NCBI RefSeq assembly: GCF_013410655.1
Contig: NZ_JACCFP010000001.1
Coordinates: 1,426,001-1,490,000, forward strand
DNA: 64,000 nucleotides
From: Nocardioides thalensis
Lineage (GTDB): Bacteria > Actinomycetota > Actinomycetes > Propionibacteriales > Nocardioidaceae
Direction of reading: 5' to 3'
Of the stretch, positions 26,087-35,181 are shown in pieces. The notes beneath the pieces were generated by a model. The model worked only from the letters and a program-made list of their open reading frames with translations, did no database searches and had not been told where the DNA came from. Position 1 is the first letter of the stretch, and every line of letters begins with the position of its first letter. The position numbers and the translations under genes are program-made.

Positions 26087-27505
26087 ATGGGCAAGACCCT
26101 GGCGGAGAAGGTGTGGGACGAGCACGTCGTCCGGTCGACCCAGGGGGAGCCGGACCTTCTCTTCATCGACCTCCACCTCATCCACGAGGTCACCAGCCCG
26201 CAGGCCTTCGACGGCCTGCGCCTCGCCGGCCGCACCGTTCGCCGGCCTGACCTCACCCTCGCCACCGAGGACCACAACGTCCCGACGGTCGACTGGGACA
26301 AGCCGATCGCCGACCCGGTGAGCAAGACGCAGGTCGACACCCTGCGCAGGAACGCCGAGGAGTTCGGCGTCCGGCTGCACCCGCTCGGCGACGTCGAGCA
26401 GGGCATCGTGCACGTCGTCGGTCCGCAGCTCGGCCTCACCCAGCCCGGCATGACGATCGTCTGCGGCGACAGCCACACCAGCACCCACGGTGCGTTCGGT
26501 GCGATCGCGTTCGGCATCGGCACCTCCGAGGTCGAGCACGTGCTCGCCACGCAGACCCTGCCCCAGGCGAAGCCGAAGACCATGGCCGTGACCGTCAACG
26601 GGAGCCTGCCCGACGGCGTCACCGCCAAGGACCTGATCCTGACGCTGATCAGCAAGACCGGCACCGGCGGCGGACAGGGCTACATCGTCGAGTACCGCGG
26701 CCAGGCCATCGAGGAGCTCTCGATGGAGGCCCGGATGACGATCTGCAACATGTCCATCGAGTGGGGTGCGAAGGCCGGACTGATCGCGCCCGACCAGACG
26801 ACGTTCGACTACATCGAGGGCCGCCCCGAGGCACCGAAGGGCGCCGAGTGGGACGCCGCGGTCGCCCACTGGAAGACGCTCGTCACCGACGCCGACGCCG
26901 AGTTCGACAAGGAGATCGTCCTCGACGCCGCGGACGTGACGCCGTTCGTCACCTGGGGCACCAACCCCGGCCAGGGCGTGCCGCTGGCCGCGAACGTCCC
27001 GGACCCCGCGGACTTCGCGGAGGACAGCGACCGCATCGCGGCGGAGAAGGCGCTCACCTACATGGGTCTCGAGGCCGGTACGCCGATGCGCGACATCAAG
27101 GTCGACACCGTCTTCATCGGCTCGTGCACCAACGGCCGCATCGAGGACCTGCGCATCGCCGCCGAGATCATCAAGGGCCACCAGGTCGCCCCGGACACGC
27201 GACTGCTCGTGGTGCCGGGCTCCGTGCGGGTGCGGATGCAGGCGCAGGACGAGGGTCTCGACGTGGTCTTCAAGGAGGCCGGCGCTGAATGGCGCGGCGC
27301 GGGCTGCTCGATGTGCCTCGGCATGAACCCCGACACCCTCCAGCCCGGCGAGCGCAGCGCGTCCACCTCCAACCGCAACTTCGAGGGCCGGCAGGGCAAG
27401 GGCGGACGCACGCACCTGGTGTCCGTCCCGGTCGCTGCCGCCACCGCGATCCGCGGCACGCTCTCCTCGCCCGCCGACCTCGAGCCGGCCACGGCCGCGA
27501 ACTGA
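26087..27505 (+). CDS. leuC: 3-isopropylmalate dehydratase large subunit
   Basis: 472 aa. With LeuD it isomerises 2-isopropylmalate to 3-isopropylmalate in leucine synthesis. The [4Fe-4S] ligands Cys347 (GSCTNGR), Cys407 and Cys410 (GCSMCLG) are all present at the positions of the E. coli protein. The start is fixed by AGGAGGA seven bases before ATG 26087; the open frame begins 72 bases earlier without coding character. leuD follows after 13 bases. The divergent IclR gene is the likely regulator. Confidence 0.96.
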   Translation: MGKTLAEKVWDEHVVRSTQGEPDLLFIDLHLIHEVTSPQAFDGLRLAGRTVRRPDLTLATEDHNVPTVDWDKPIADPVSKTQVDTLRRNAEEFGVRLHPLGDVEQGIVHVVGPQLGLTQPGMTIVCGDSHTSTHGAFGAIAFGIGTSEVEHVLATQTLPQAKPKTMAVTVNGSLPDGVTAKDLILTLISKTGTGGGQGYIVEYRGQAIEELSMEARMTICNMSIEWGAKAGLIAPDQTTFDYIEGRPEAPKGAEWDAAVAHWKTLVTDADAEFDKEIVLDAADVTPFVTWGTNPGQGVPLAANVPDPADFAEDSDRIAAEKALTYMGLEAGTPMRDIKVDTVFIGSCTNGRIEDLRIAAEIIKGHQVAPDTRLLVVPGSVRVRMQAQDEGLDVVFKEAGAEWRGAGCSMCLGMNPDTLQPGERSASTSNRNFEGRQGKGGRTHLVSVPVAAATAIRGTLSSPADLEPATAAN

Positions 27506-27518
27506 AGGGACCGCTGAC

Positions 27519-28115
27519 ATGGACAAGTTCACCCACCACACCGGCGTCGGCGTCCCGCTGAAGCGCAGCAACGTCGACACCGACCAGATCATCCCGGCCG
27601 TCTACCTCAAGCGCGTGACGCGCACCGGTTTCGAGGACGGCCTGTTCGCGGCCTGGCGCAACGATCCGGAGTTCGTCCTCAACCAGGACGCCTACAAGGC
27701 CGGCACCGTGCTGGTCGCCGGTCCCGACTTCGGAACCGGGTCGTCCCGCGAGCACGCCGTGTGGGCGCTGCAGAACTACGGATTCAAGGCAGTGATCTCC
27801 TCGCGCTTCGCCGACATCTTCCGCGGCAACTCCGGCAAGGCCGGGCTTCTCGCCGCCCAGGTCGACGAGAAGGTCGTGCAGCGACTGTGGGACTACCTCG
27901 ATGACAACCCCGGCGGGGAGATCACCGTCGACCTCGAGAGCAAGACGGTGCGCACTGCCGACGGATCTGTCGAGGACAGCTTCGACATCGACGACTACAC
28001 GCGGTGGCGGCTGCTCGAGGGCCTCGACGACATCGGCATCACCCTCGGTCACGAGGCGGATATCGCTGCCTACGAGGCGACGCGTCCGAGCTGGAAGCCG
28101 GCCACCCAGCACTGA
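27519..28115 (+). CDS. leuD: 3-isopropylmalate dehydratase small subunit
   Basis: 198 aa. The small subunit carries the swivelling domain completing the LeuC active site. Typical blocks are [20 protein letters not shown] at the N terminus and [17 protein letters not shown] near residue 70. Length is standard. It is co-transcribed with leuC and followed by the HU gene, the same order as leuC-leuD-hupB in mycobacteria. A weak stem (CCGAAT...ATTCGG) lies just after the stop but lacks a clear terminator tail, so some read-through to the HU gene is possible. Confidence 0.95.
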   Translation: MDKFTHHTGVGVPLKRSNVDTDQIIPAVYLKRVTRTGFEDGLFAAWRNDPEFVLNQDAYKAGTVLVAGPDFGTGSSREHAVWALQNYGFKAVISSRFADIFRGNSGKAGLLAAQVDEKVVQRLWDYLDDNPGGEITVDLESKTVRTADGSVEDSFDIDDYTRWRLLEGLDDIGITLGHEADIAAYEATRPSWKPATQH

Positions 28116-28183
28116 TCGGCTACCCGAATCGGTCGAATTCGGCGCCGTAGAGCGAAAAAACCCCGGAAAACACGGCGATGTCG

Positions 28184-28212
28184 TTGTGACCGTGCCCACG
28201 AATGCCTAGCGT
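28184..28212 (+). promoter_or_regulatory. Promoter of the HU gene
   Basis: TTGTGA and TAGCGT with a 17-bp spacer match a housekeeping sigma promoter. An A-rich stretch (AAAAAACCCCGGAAAA) lies about 20 bp upstream and could act as an UP-like or bent element. The untranslated leader would be about 75 bases. Confidence 0.55.
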
Positions 28213-28294
28213 GCCGAGCAAGGCGCCGGGCGTGGGCCCGGCCGGAACCGGCCCAGGAACGGCAGGAATGCCGGTCTGGCGGAAGGACACAGCA

Positions 28295-28915
28295 GTGAAC
28301 AAGTCTCAGTTGATCGACGAGCTGGCGACACGCTTCGACGGCAACCGCAAGGCGGCGGCCCACGCGCTCGACTCCGTGCTCGACACCATCACGCGCCAGG
28401 TGGCGAAGGGTGAGAAGGTCGCCATCACCGGCTTCGGCGCGTTCGAGAAGGCCGTGCGCAACCCGCGCTTCGTGCGCAACCCGCAGACGGGTGCGCGCAT
28501 CAAGACGAAGAAGAAGGCGGTGCCGAAGTTCACTCCCGGCGCCGACCTGAAGAACGTCATCTCCGGCGCGAAGAAGCTCCCGGCCCTGCCGAAGCCCGCG
28601 AAGAAGGCCGCCGCCCCCGCGAAGAAGGCAGCGGCTGCGGTGAAGAAGGCCGCCGCTCCGGCCAAGAAGGCGGCTCCCGCCAAGAAGGCCGCGGCGAAGA
28701 AGGCTCCGGCCAAGAAGGCGCCTGCGAAGAAGGCTCCGGCCAAGAAGGCGCCCGCGAAGAAGGCCCCTGCGAAGAAGGCGCCTGCGAAGAAGGCGCCCGC
28801 GAAGAAGGCGCCTGCGAAGAAGGCTCCGGTCAAGAAGGCGCCCGCGAAGAAGGCCCCGGCCAAGAAGGCACCCGCCAAGAAGGCCCCGGCCAAGAAGACC
28901 GCGAAGAAGTCCTGA
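28295..28915 (+). CDS. hup: HU-type nucleoid protein with histone H1-like tail
   Basis: 206 aa from GTG 28295 ([14 protein letters not shown]). Residues 1-90 are a standard HU fold with the DNA-gripping arm ([19 protein letters not shown]). Residues ~95-206 are an extremely basic alanine/proline/lysine tail, mainly KKAPA pentapeptides repeated more than a dozen times, encoded by near-identical 15-bp DNA units. Mycobacterial HupB and Streptomyces HupS have comparable tails that bind DNA and are acetylated or methylated. The repeat number is likely to vary between strains by slippage. Gene order leuCD-hup is conserved. Confidence 0.93.
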   Translation: MNKSQLIDELATRFDGNRKAAAHALDSVLDTITRQVAKGEKVAITGFGAFEKAVRNPRFVRNPQTGARIKTKKKAVPKFTPGADLKNVISGAKKLPALPKPAKKAAAPAKKAAAAVKKAAAPAKKAAPAKKAAAKKAPAKKAPAKKAPAKKAPAKKAPAKKAPAKKAPAKKAPAKKAPVKKAPAKKAPAKKAPAKKAPAKKTAKKS

Positions 28916-28934
28916 CGCCTTCGTCTCGTACGTC

Positions 28935-28962
28935 GGGCCGCACTCCAGCAGGAGTGCGGCCC
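28935..28962. terminator. Terminator hairpin after the HU gene
   Basis: GGGCCGCACTCC and GGAGTGCGGCCC form a perfect 12-bp stem with loop AGCA. It lies 19 bases after the HU stop and 19 bases before the stop of the convergent secreted-protein gene, so it can end both transcripts. Confidence 0.85.
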
Positions 28963-28981
28963 GTCGTCATTTCCTCGGGTC

Positions 28982-29500
28982 TCAGGCGACTCCTGCCCGC
29001 TCGGTCCAGCCGGTGCGGTCCTTCCAGCCGAACTGGTCGTCCCACGCGATCGCCTTGACGCGGACGGACTTCGGCGGCCCGAAGCAGGACCGGGCGACCG
29101 AGAACGTCAGGACGCTGTTGTCGTCGGCGACCTCGGCCGTCTTGTTCCTGCAGACGTAGTTGCTGCCCCCGTCCTCGAAGTCCTTCTTGGTCTGCACGTA
29201 GACCTTGCGCTGTCCGTAGATCGACCACGTGACGACGTAGTCGTAGGTCTTCTTCGGGCCGGGTGTGTCGACGCGGATCTCGTACCAGTAGGGCGTCTGG
29301 TCCTGTCGCAGCTCGAAGGTGACCCGCTTCGACTTGTGCCGCACCCGGAGCTTGGTGATGTCGTAGCCGTCGGCGTCGCCGGCGGGGTCCCACAGCGTGA
29401 CGCTCTCGGCCCCGGCGGGGCTCGTCGTGGTCGTCGTCAGGGCCGCGCACGCGAGGAGTGTCGCGAGGACGGTGGCGAGAAGTCTGATGGGGTGGCGCAT
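28982..29500 (-). CDS. Small secreted protein, paralog of the one at 21070-21576
   Basis: 172 aa. Signal peptide ~1-31 (ends SPAGA). The mature protein opens [20 protein letters not shown] and ends [20 protein letters not shown]..., the same plan as the protein at 21070: an Asp/Gly-rich start followed by a DIT segment, alternating beta-type residues, a Tyr/Trp-rich middle and two cysteines. GAGAGGAACC precedes the ATG. No known domain. Both paralogs lie next to a strong hairpin in core-gene territory, about 7.9 kb apart. Confidence 0.78.
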   Translation of the reverse strand: MRHPIRLLATVLATLLACAALTTTTTSPAGAESVTLWDPAGDADGYDITKLRVRHKSKRVTFELRQDQTPYWYEIRVDTPGPKKTYDYVVTWSIYGQRKVYVQTKKDFEDGGSNYVCRNKTAEVADDNSVLTFSVARSCFGPPKSVRVKAIAWDDQFGWKDRTGWTERAGVA

Positions 29501-29554
29501 GGGGTTCCTCTCGGATGGCTCGGATTAGTGGGCTCAACCTGAGGGACGCACGGC

Positions 29555-30208
29555 CTACACCCGGGGTTGCGTGCGTCCTCCGAGAAGCGTGCGGGTCGCC
29601 GTACCCACTCCCAGCTCGGCCGCGGCCCACAGCGCGCCGACGTCGTCGACGTCGCGGCGGAGCGTCAGGAGCTCGCCCTCGATCGCGACCCCACCGGCGG
29701 CAGCGTGCGCCGCCGCGGAGTCGACCCCGAAACGCGGGTCGAACGCGTCGTGCGGCGCCGCGTAGAGCGTGGTGCCGGTGCCGTCGGCGTCGACGACGTA
29801 CGACGCCGCATCCCGCGCCCGGCCGGCGATCTGAGCCAACGCCGCCGCGAGGTCCTCGGTGCGGAGCGCGGGCAGGTCGGCGAGGAGCGCGACCGGGACG
29901 GCGTCGGGCCATCGCCCCGCCGCGACGGCGGCTCCGTGCCGCAACGCGGGATTGAGGCCCGGCACCGGTCCGTCGCCGCACGTGTCGGCGCCGAGGGCCG
30001 TCAGGGTCGCGGCCAGGCCGGCGTCCTCGGTGACCACGAGCACGCCCACGACACCGTCGGTGTGCAGGCAGGCCGCCACGGTGTCGGTCGCGAAGGCGGC
30101 TGCGAGCAGGCTGCGATCGATCCCGTCGAGGTCGCCGAGACGGGACTTGCCGACACCGGGCGACTTCACCGGGACGACGACGACGAAACCCGTCCCGGCA
30201 GCGCTCAC
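29555..30208 (-). CDS. cofC: Phosphoenolpyruvate/2-phospholactate guanylyltransferase (coenzyme F420)
   Basis: 217 aa. The opening VVVPVKSPGVGKSRL is the GTP-binding signature of the CofC/FbiD nucleotidyltransferase family, followed by the metal-site segment LLADLPAL. In Actinobacteria FbiD activates phosphoenolpyruvate with GTP for F420 synthesis. Rv2983 (fbiD) lies next to gpsA and near hupB, the same neighbourhood as here, which supports the call. No other F420 genes (fbiA, fbiB, fbiC) are in the window. It is divergent from the acyltransferase gene. Confidence 0.88.
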   Translation of the reverse strand: MSAAGTGFVVVVPVKSPGVGKSRLGDLDGIDRSLLAAAFATDTVAACLHTDGVVGVLVVTEDAGLAATLTALGADTCGDGPVPGLNPALRHGAAVAAGRWPDAVPVALLADLPALRTEDLAAALAQIAGRARDAASYVVDADGTGTTLYAAPHDAFDPRFGVDSAAAHAAAGGVAIEGELLTLRRDVDDVGALWAAAELGVGTATRTLLGGRTQPRV

Positions 30209-30284
30209 GCGGCGATTCTGTCAGGGCCGCCGGAGCTGCGTGGCGCCGGTCACCCACGTCCGACCGCCCTAGTACTGTGCAGCC

Positions 30285-31025
30285 GTGACGGTGCGGAAGA
30301 TGCGTGAGAAGCGCGGATGGGCCTTCTGGCTCGCAGGTTTCGTCGTGAAGCCGACGCTGCTGGCGACCACCACGCACCGCTGGCTCCACCCTGAGCGGAT
30401 CCCGGAGACGGGCGGCTGCGTCATCGCGATGAACCACCTGTCGCACGTCGACCCGCTGACCGCGGCGCACGTCGTCTACGACTACGGCCGGCTGCCGCGC
30501 TACCTGGCGAAGTCCGGCCTGTGGGGCAACAAGCTGCTCGGCCGGCTGCTCGACGGCGCCGGCCAGATCCCGGTCGAGAGGTCCTCGGGCGGCGCGGGCG
30601 CCTATGCGGCCGCCGTCGACGCCGTGCGCGCCGGCAAGCTCATCGTCGTCTACCCGGAGGCGACCATCACCCGAGACCCCGACATGTGGCCGATGCGCGG
30701 CAAGTCCGGCGCCGCGCGCATCGCGCTCGAGACCGGTTGTCCGGTCATCCCGGTCGGCCAGTGGGGCGCGCAGGAGATCCTGCCGCCGTACACGAAGCGG
30801 CCCCACCTCTTCCCGCGCAAGCCGATCACCATGAGCATCGGGGAGCCGGTCGACCTCGCGGACCTCGCCGCGAAGCCGCGCACCGCGGAGGTCGTCAACG
30901 AGGCGACCGAACGCATCATGGCGGCGATCACGCGGCAGCTGGAGGAGATCCGGGGCGAGCAGGCACCGGCCGAGAGATACGACATGCGTGTCCACGGAGA
31001 CCGCTTCAAGAAGGGTGGTCGATAG
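30285..31025 (+). CDS. 1-acyl-glycerol-3-phosphate acyltransferase family protein (PlsC-like)
   Basis: 246 aa. His51-x4-Asp56 (NHLSHVD) is the catalytic motif of glycerolipid acyltransferases; the FPEG-like block appears as YPEATIT. One hydrophobic segment near the N terminus suggests membrane attachment. It lies directly before gpsA (three-base gap), which makes glycerol-3-phosphate, so the pair suits phospholipid synthesis. TAGTAC lies about 10 bases before the GTG start and no Shine-Dalgarno is seen, so a leaderless start is likely. Acyl donor and exact acceptor are not determined. Confidence 0.87.
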   Translation: MTVRKMREKRGWAFWLAGFVVKPTLLATTTHRWLHPERIPETGGCVIAMNHLSHVDPLTAAHVVYDYGRLPRYLAKSGLWGNKLLGRLLDGAGQIPVERSSGGAGAYAAAVDAVRAGKLIVVYPEATITRDPDMWPMRGKSGAARIALETGCPVIPVGQWGAQEILPPYTKRPHLFPRKPITMSIGEPVDLADLAAKPRTAEVVNEATERIMAAITRQLEEIRGEQAPAERYDMRVHGDRFKKGGR

Positions 31026-31028
31026 CGG

Positions 31029-32036
31029 ATGAGCAACGGGAAGGTCGCCGTCCTCGGTGCGGGATCGTGGGGCACCGCGTTCTCGATGGTCCTCGCCGAC
31101 GCGGGCAACGACGTCACGATGTGGGCCCGCCGTGAGGAGGTCGCCGCGAGCATCAACGACAAGCGGGAGAACGTCGACTACCTCGCCGGCATCGAGCTCC
31201 CGCCGGCGATCAGCGCCACCCACGACCCGGAGCGGGCGCTCGCGGGCGCCGACGTCGTCGTGCTGGCGGTGCCGTCGCAGTCGCTGCGCGACAACCTCCC
31301 CGCGTTCCTGCCGTACGTCGAGAGCGACGCCGTCCTGGTGTCGCTCATGAAGGGCGTCGAGCTCGGCACCGTGAAGCGGATGAGCGAGGTGATCGCGGAG
31401 GTCGGTGACATCGGTCCCGAGCGGATCGCAGTCATCAGCGGCCCCAACCTCGCGCGCGAGATCGCCCGTCGGGAGCCGGCCGCGTCCGTCGTCGCCTGCG
31501 CCGACGAGGACGTCGCGACGATGCTGCAGAGCCGGTGCCACTCACCGGCCTTCCGCCCGTACACCAGCGTGGACGTGCTGGGCTGCGAGCTCGGCGGCGC
31601 CTACAAGAACGTCGTCGCCCTGTGCGTCGGCATGGCGGTCGGCCTCGGCTTCGGCGACAACACGACGGCCTCGCTGATCACCCGCGGCCTCGCCGAGACG
31701 GCGCGCCTGGCCATGCGTCTCGGCGCCAACCCGCTGACCCTGATGGGTCTCGCGGGCCTCGGTGACCTCGTCGCCACCTGCTCCTCGCCGCTCTCGCGCA
31801 ACCGCACGTTCGGCGAGAAGCTCGGCCAGGGGATGACCGTCGAGGAGATCTACGCCTCGACCCGCCAGGTCGCCGAGGGCGCGAAGTCGTGCTCCTCGAT
31901 CCGCGCCCTTGCCGAGCAGTCCGGCGTCGAGGCCCCGATCGTGCAGCACGTCGACGAGGTCCTCGCCGGCGACATCACGACGTCGGAGCTCATGCAGTCC
32001 TTCATCCAGCGCGACACCAAGGCCGAGATCGACTGA
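31029..32036 (+). CDS. gpsA: Glycerol-3-phosphate dehydrogenase [NAD(P)+]
   Basis: 335 aa. It reduces dihydroxyacetone phosphate to sn-glycerol-3-phosphate for membrane lipids. The dinucleotide motif GAGSWGTA is at 10-17. The catalytic region includes [19 protein letters not shown], and [20 protein letters not shown] is the substrate-site block. ATG 31029 follows the acyltransferase stop by three bases, so the genes form an operon. In M. tuberculosis gpsA is followed by ddl on the same strand; here a PLP enzyme on the opposite strand intervenes. Confidence 0.96.
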   Translation: MSNGKVAVLGAGSWGTAFSMVLADAGNDVTMWARREEVAASINDKRENVDYLAGIELPPAISATHDPERALAGADVVVLAVPSQSLRDNLPAFLPYVESDAVLVSLMKGVELGTVKRMSEVIAEVGDIGPERIAVISGPNLAREIARREPAASVVACADEDVATMLQSRCHSPAFRPYTSVDVLGCELGGAYKNVVALCVGMAVGLGFGDNTTASLITRGLAETARLAMRLGANPLTLMGLAGLGDLVATCSSPLSRNRTFGEKLGQGMTVEEIYASTRQVAEGAKSCSSIRALAEQSGVEAPIVQHVDEVLAGDITTSELMQSFIQRDTKAEID

Positions 32037-32039
32037 GCC

Positions 32040-33140
32040 CTACGGCACAAGCGGGGCCAACGCCCGCTCGAGGTCCGTCCACAGGTCCTCGACGTCCTCG
32101 ATGCCGACCGACAGGCGGAGCAGCCCCTCGGGAATCGTCGAGGCCTCGGCCTTCCAGCGGCGGCGCCGCTCCAGGGTGGACTCCACACCGCCGAGCGAGG
32201 TGGCGTGCACCCACAGCCGGGTGCTGCGCGCCACGAGGTCGGCACTGAAGCCGTCGGCCAGCACCAGGGCGACGATCGCGCCGAACCCGGGGTAGCGCAC
32301 CTCGACGACGCCGGGGTGATCCGCGAGCCGGCCGGCGATCTCGATCGCGTTGGCCTGCGCGCGCTCGAGGCGCAGGTGCAGGGTGCGCATGCCGCGCAGC
32401 GCGAGCCAGGTCTCGAACGGGCCGGGTACGGCGCCGACGAGGTCGCGGCGGGCCTTGAGGGCGCCGGAGACCTCCTCGTCGGAGACGACGAGGGCGCCGA
32501 GCTGGACGTCGCTGTGACCGGCGAGGTACTTCGTCGCCGAGTGCACGACGATGTCGGCCCCCAGTGAGAGCGGCTGCTGCAGCAGGGGGGTGGCGAAGGT
32601 GTTGTCGACGACGACCCTGACGCCGAGCTCGTGCGCGGCCCGGGCGAGGGTCTCGATGTCGGCGAGCTCGAGCGCAGGGTTGGTCGGCGACTCGATCCAG
32701 AGCAGGGCGCAGTCCTCGTCGGCCTTCATCGCGCCGATGACCGCGTCGGTGTCGGCGATGTCGACCAGGTGGGCGTGCAGCCGGCCGCGCGCCTCGAGGT
32801 CGGCGAGCGCCATGATCGTGCCGCTGTAGGCGTGCTGCGGCGCCACCACGCCGGCGCCGGGGCCGACCAGGTCCAGGACGGTCGTCGCCGCGGCCATGCC
32901 CGACGCGAACGCCAGCGCGCGCCCGCCCTCGAGCGCGCCGAGCACCTCCTCGAACGCCGACCAGGTCGGGTTGCCGTAGCGCCCGTACTCGACGTCGCCC
33001 GCCGCGACGTACGTCGACGCCATCGTGATCGGCGGGTTGAGCGGCGCGTCGGGCTGTCGGGCCGGTCGGCCCCCGGTGACGGCGATGGTGGCGGGGCGGA
33101 CGTCGATCGGGTGGTCGGGGTGGGAGGGCTCGTCGGACAT
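32040..33140 (-). CDS. Cystathionine gamma-synthase/lyase-family PLP enzyme
   Basis: 366 aa. Fold type I enzyme of the Cys/Met metabolism group: Lys204 in HSATKYLAGHSD is the PLP lysine, EYGRYGNPTW is the phosphate-binding region of the neighbouring subunit, and Asp179 (VVDNTFATP) stacks on the cofactor. Whether it acts as cystathionine gamma-synthase, gamma-lyase or methionine gamma-lyase cannot be decided from sequence alone. It is slightly shorter than the usual 380-400 residues. It is convergent with gpsA (3-bp gap) and divergent from ddl (24-bp gap), interrupting an otherwise conserved gpsA-ddl pair. Confidence 0.85.
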   Translation of the reverse strand: MSDEPSHPDHPIDVRPATIAVTGGRPARQPDAPLNPPITMASTYVAAGDVEYGRYGNPTWSAFEEVLGALEGGRALAFASGMAAATTVLDLVGPGAGVVAPQHAYSGTIMALADLEARGRLHAHLVDIADTDAVIGAMKADEDCALLWIESPTNPALELADIETLARAAHELGVRVVVDNTFATPLLQQPLSLGADIVVHSATKYLAGHSDVQLGALVVSDEEVSGALKARRDLVGAVPGPFETWLALRGMRTLHLRLERAQANAIEIAGRLADHPGVVEVRYPGFGAIVALVLADGFSADLVARSTRLWVHATSLGGVESTLERRRRWKAEASTIPEGLLRLSVGIEDVEDLWTDLERALAPLVP

Positions 33141-33164
33141 GCCACAACGGTAGGGTCAACGCCG

Positions 33165-34289
33165 ATGAACGCCGCTACCGACCGTCGGATCCGTGTCGCT
33201 GTCGTCTTCGGCGGCCGCTCCAGTGAGCACGCCATCTCGTGCGTGACCGCGGGGAGCGTGCTCCAAGCGCTGGATCCCGACCGCTACGAGGTGATCCCGA
33301 TCGGCATCGCCACCGACGGCAGGTGGGTGCTCGAGTCCGGCGACGTCGAGCGGCTGCAGCTCAAGGGCGCCGACGAGCTGCCCTCGGTCGATGGCGCCCG
33401 ACCACCGGTCGCCCTCGGCCGTACGGCGTCCGGCGCCGGCCTGGTCGTCAGCGAGCCGTCCGCACCGCCGCGCGAGCTCGGTGACGTCGACGTGGTCTTC
33501 CCGCTGCTCCACGGCCCCTGGGGCGAGGACGGCACCCTCCAGGGGCTGCTCGAGATGGCGGGCGTCCGCTACGTCGGCGCCGGGGTGCTCGCCTCGGCCG
33601 TCAGCATGGACAAGGCCTACATGAAGGTCGTCCTCGCCGCCGCCGGCCTGCCGGTGATGCCGAGCACCACCACCACCGCGCGGGAGTGGGAGCGCGACGA
33701 GCTCGCGGTGCGCGAGCGCTGCGACCGGCTGGGCTACCCGCTCTTCGTCAAGCCCGCCCGCGGCGGGTCCAGCATCGGCATCGCCAAAGCGCACGACGCC
33801 GGCGAGCTCGCCGACGCGATCGAGGGCGCGCTCGCCCACGACCCGAAGGTGCTGATCGAGGTCTCGGCCGAGGGCGCCCGCGAGATCGAGTGCGGCGTGC
33901 TCGAGACGCTCGACGGCGACGTCGAGACCAGCGTCCCCGCGGAGATCCGGATCACCGGCGACCACGAGTTCTACGACTTCGAGGCCAAGTACGTCCCCGA
34001 GGAGGCGACCGAGCTCGACGTGCCGGCCGTCCTCGACGAGGAGACGACCGCCCGGATGCGCGCCCTGTCGGCCGATGCCTTCCGCGCGGTCGGCTGCGAG
34101 GGCCTCGCCCGCGTCGACTTCTTCGTGATGCCCGACGGCTCCCTGGTGGTCAACGAGCTCAACACGATGCCCGGGTTCACGCCGCTGTCGATGTTCCCGC
34201 GGATGTGGGCCGCCACCGGGCTGGAGTACGGCGCGCTCGTCGACCGCCTGGTCGGGCTGGCGCTGCAGCGGGGGACCGGGCTGCGCTGA
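33165..34289 (+). CDS. ddl: D-alanine--D-alanine ligase
   Basis: 374 aa. ATP-grasp enzyme making the D-Ala-D-Ala terminus of peptidoglycan precursors. FGGRSSEHAIS (15-25), the serine loop (KPARGGSSIGIAKA) and the metal-binding end NELNTMPGFTPLSMFP are diagnostic. The ATG at 33165 is chosen because it directly precedes the first beta strand; the frame is open far upstream, antisense to the PLP enzyme. TAGGGT sits nine bases before the start, suggesting a leaderless or very short leader from a promoter inside the divergent gene. Known synteny: gpsA-ddl-DUF3515-thiL. Confidence 0.95.
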   Translation: MNAATDRRIRVAVVFGGRSSEHAISCVTAGSVLQALDPDRYEVIPIGIATDGRWVLESGDVERLQLKGADELPSVDGARPPVALGRTASGAGLVVSEPSAPPRELGDVDVVFPLLHGPWGEDGTLQGLLEMAGVRYVGAGVLASAVSMDKAYMKVVLAAAGLPVMPSTTTTAREWERDELAVRERCDRLGYPLFVKPARGGSSIGIAKAHDAGELADAIEGALAHDPKVLIEVSAEGAREIECGVLETLDGDVETSVPAEIRITGDHEFYDFEAKYVPEEATELDVPAVLDEETTARMRALSADAFRAVGCEGLARVDFFVMPDGSLVVNELNTMPGFTPLSMFPRMWAATGLEYGALVDRLVGLALQRGTGLR

Positions 34290-34309
34290 CGGCCGCCGGA
34301 GAGCAGGGC

Positions 34310-34822
34310 TCAGAAGTCGCAGCGGCCGACGCTCTCCAGCGTCTCCTTCACGATCGGGCTGAGTACGCCGGTCGCGGCGGCGGTGGCCTCGGGCCAGTGG
34401 TCGTCGGGGATCTCGACCCGCACGCGCGGGCGGCTCCACGCGCTGGTCATCACCACGTCGACGGGCTCGTCGCCGTACGTCTCCGCCGGGACGAACCAGT
34501 CGATGCCGGCCACGGACTCGCACGGGGCGCCCTTCGCGAACCCGGCGGGCTCGCCGACGCCGCAGGTGATCACGATCGCCGGGTCGCCGTACGCCGCGCC
34601 GGGAGCATCGGCAGGCTCGACCTCGACGCGGTCGAGGCCGGACAGGGTCTCCGGCAGGGCGTCGACGAACTCCGCGCAGGCCTCGGCGTCCGCCTCCGAG
34701 AGGTCGGGAGAGTTGATCTGTGGGGGATTGCCGCAGGCGGTGAGGAGGACGAGGAGGAGCGCGACGAGCGCGCCCGCGCAGCTACGCTCGCTTCGCTCAC
34801 TCCGCTCCGCTGCGCGCCCCAC
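34310..34822 (-). CDS. DUF3515-family lipoprotein
   Basis: 170 aa. After an odd basic-acidic start (RSERSERS) comes a hydrophobic segment with lipobox LLTAC (Cys30), so the protein is probably a lipoprotein. The rest contains several cysteines (ACAEF, ITCGVG, GAPCES, GRCDF). It is the DUF3515 type, known in actinobacteria beside thiL (Rv2980), matching this place in the conserved order. No biochemical function is known. GTG 34822 is the only usable start. The repetitive N-terminal codons derive from a low-complexity CGCTCGCTTCGCTCAC element. Confidence 0.85.
   Translation of the reverse strand: MGRAAERSERSERSCAGALVALLLVLLTACGNPPQINSPDLSEADAEACAEFVDALPETLSGLDRVEVEPADAPGAAYGDPAIVITCGVGEPAGFAKGAPCESVAGIDWFVPAETYGDEPVDVVMTSAWSRPRVRVEIPDDHWPEATAAATGVLSPIVKETLESVGRCDF
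34781..34815. repeat. Low-complexity GCTCGCTTCGCTCACTCC element
   Basis: A run of short imperfect repeats (CGCTCG, CTTCGCTCAC, TCCGCTCCGC) ends in TGCGCGCCCC. It lies within the first codons of the DUF3515 gene and encodes the RSERSERS stretch. It looks like a small dispersed element that has landed at the gene start, but no second copy is in this window. Confidence 0.4.
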
Positions 34823-34849
34823 CCCGCTGACGCTACGAATCTCTTGTTC

Positions 34850-35086
34850 TCAGATGTGAACGACGGGGCACGTGAGCGTGCGCGTGATGCCGTCGAGGTT
34901 CTGCACCTTCGACACCACCAGCTTGCCGAGCTCGTCGACGTTGCGGGCCTCGGCGCGCACGATGACGTCGTAGGGGCCGGTCACGTCCTCGGCGAGGGTC
35001 ACACCCTTGATCTTGGCGATCGCCTTGGCGACCTCGGCGGCCTTGCCCACGTCGGTCTGGATCAGGATGTAGGCCTGCACCACCAT
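34850..35086 (-). CDS. Stand-alone Lrp/AsnC ligand-binding domain protein
   Basis: 78 aa from the ATG at 35086. The sequence AYILIQTDVGKAAEVAKAI... GPYDVIVRAEARNVDEL... VQNLDGITRTLTCPVVHI is a complete RAM (Lrp/AsnC C-terminal) domain without any DNA-binding domain. Such single-domain proteins form ring oligomers and bind amino acids, and may modulate full-length Lrp proteins; targets here are unknown. GAGGAGCGACC precedes the start. Divergent from thiL by 95 bp. Confidence 0.85.
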   Translation of the reverse strand: MVVQAYILIQTDVGKAAEVAKAIAKIKGVTLAEDVTGPYDVIVRAEARNVDELGKLVVSKVQNLDGITRTLTCPVVHI

Positions 35087-35181
35087 TGGTCGCTCCTCGG
35101 CTCGGTCGGCTGGTTCGACGCACCAACCTACCGTCACCCCCGCCGATGTCACGAGTCCGCGCGTTCTGGTGGGATGGGCCC

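Noticed and set aside
28116..28183. Strong intrinsic terminator after leuD
   Set aside because: Only a 6-bp CCGAAT/ATTCGG stem without a U tract is visible, too weak to call.
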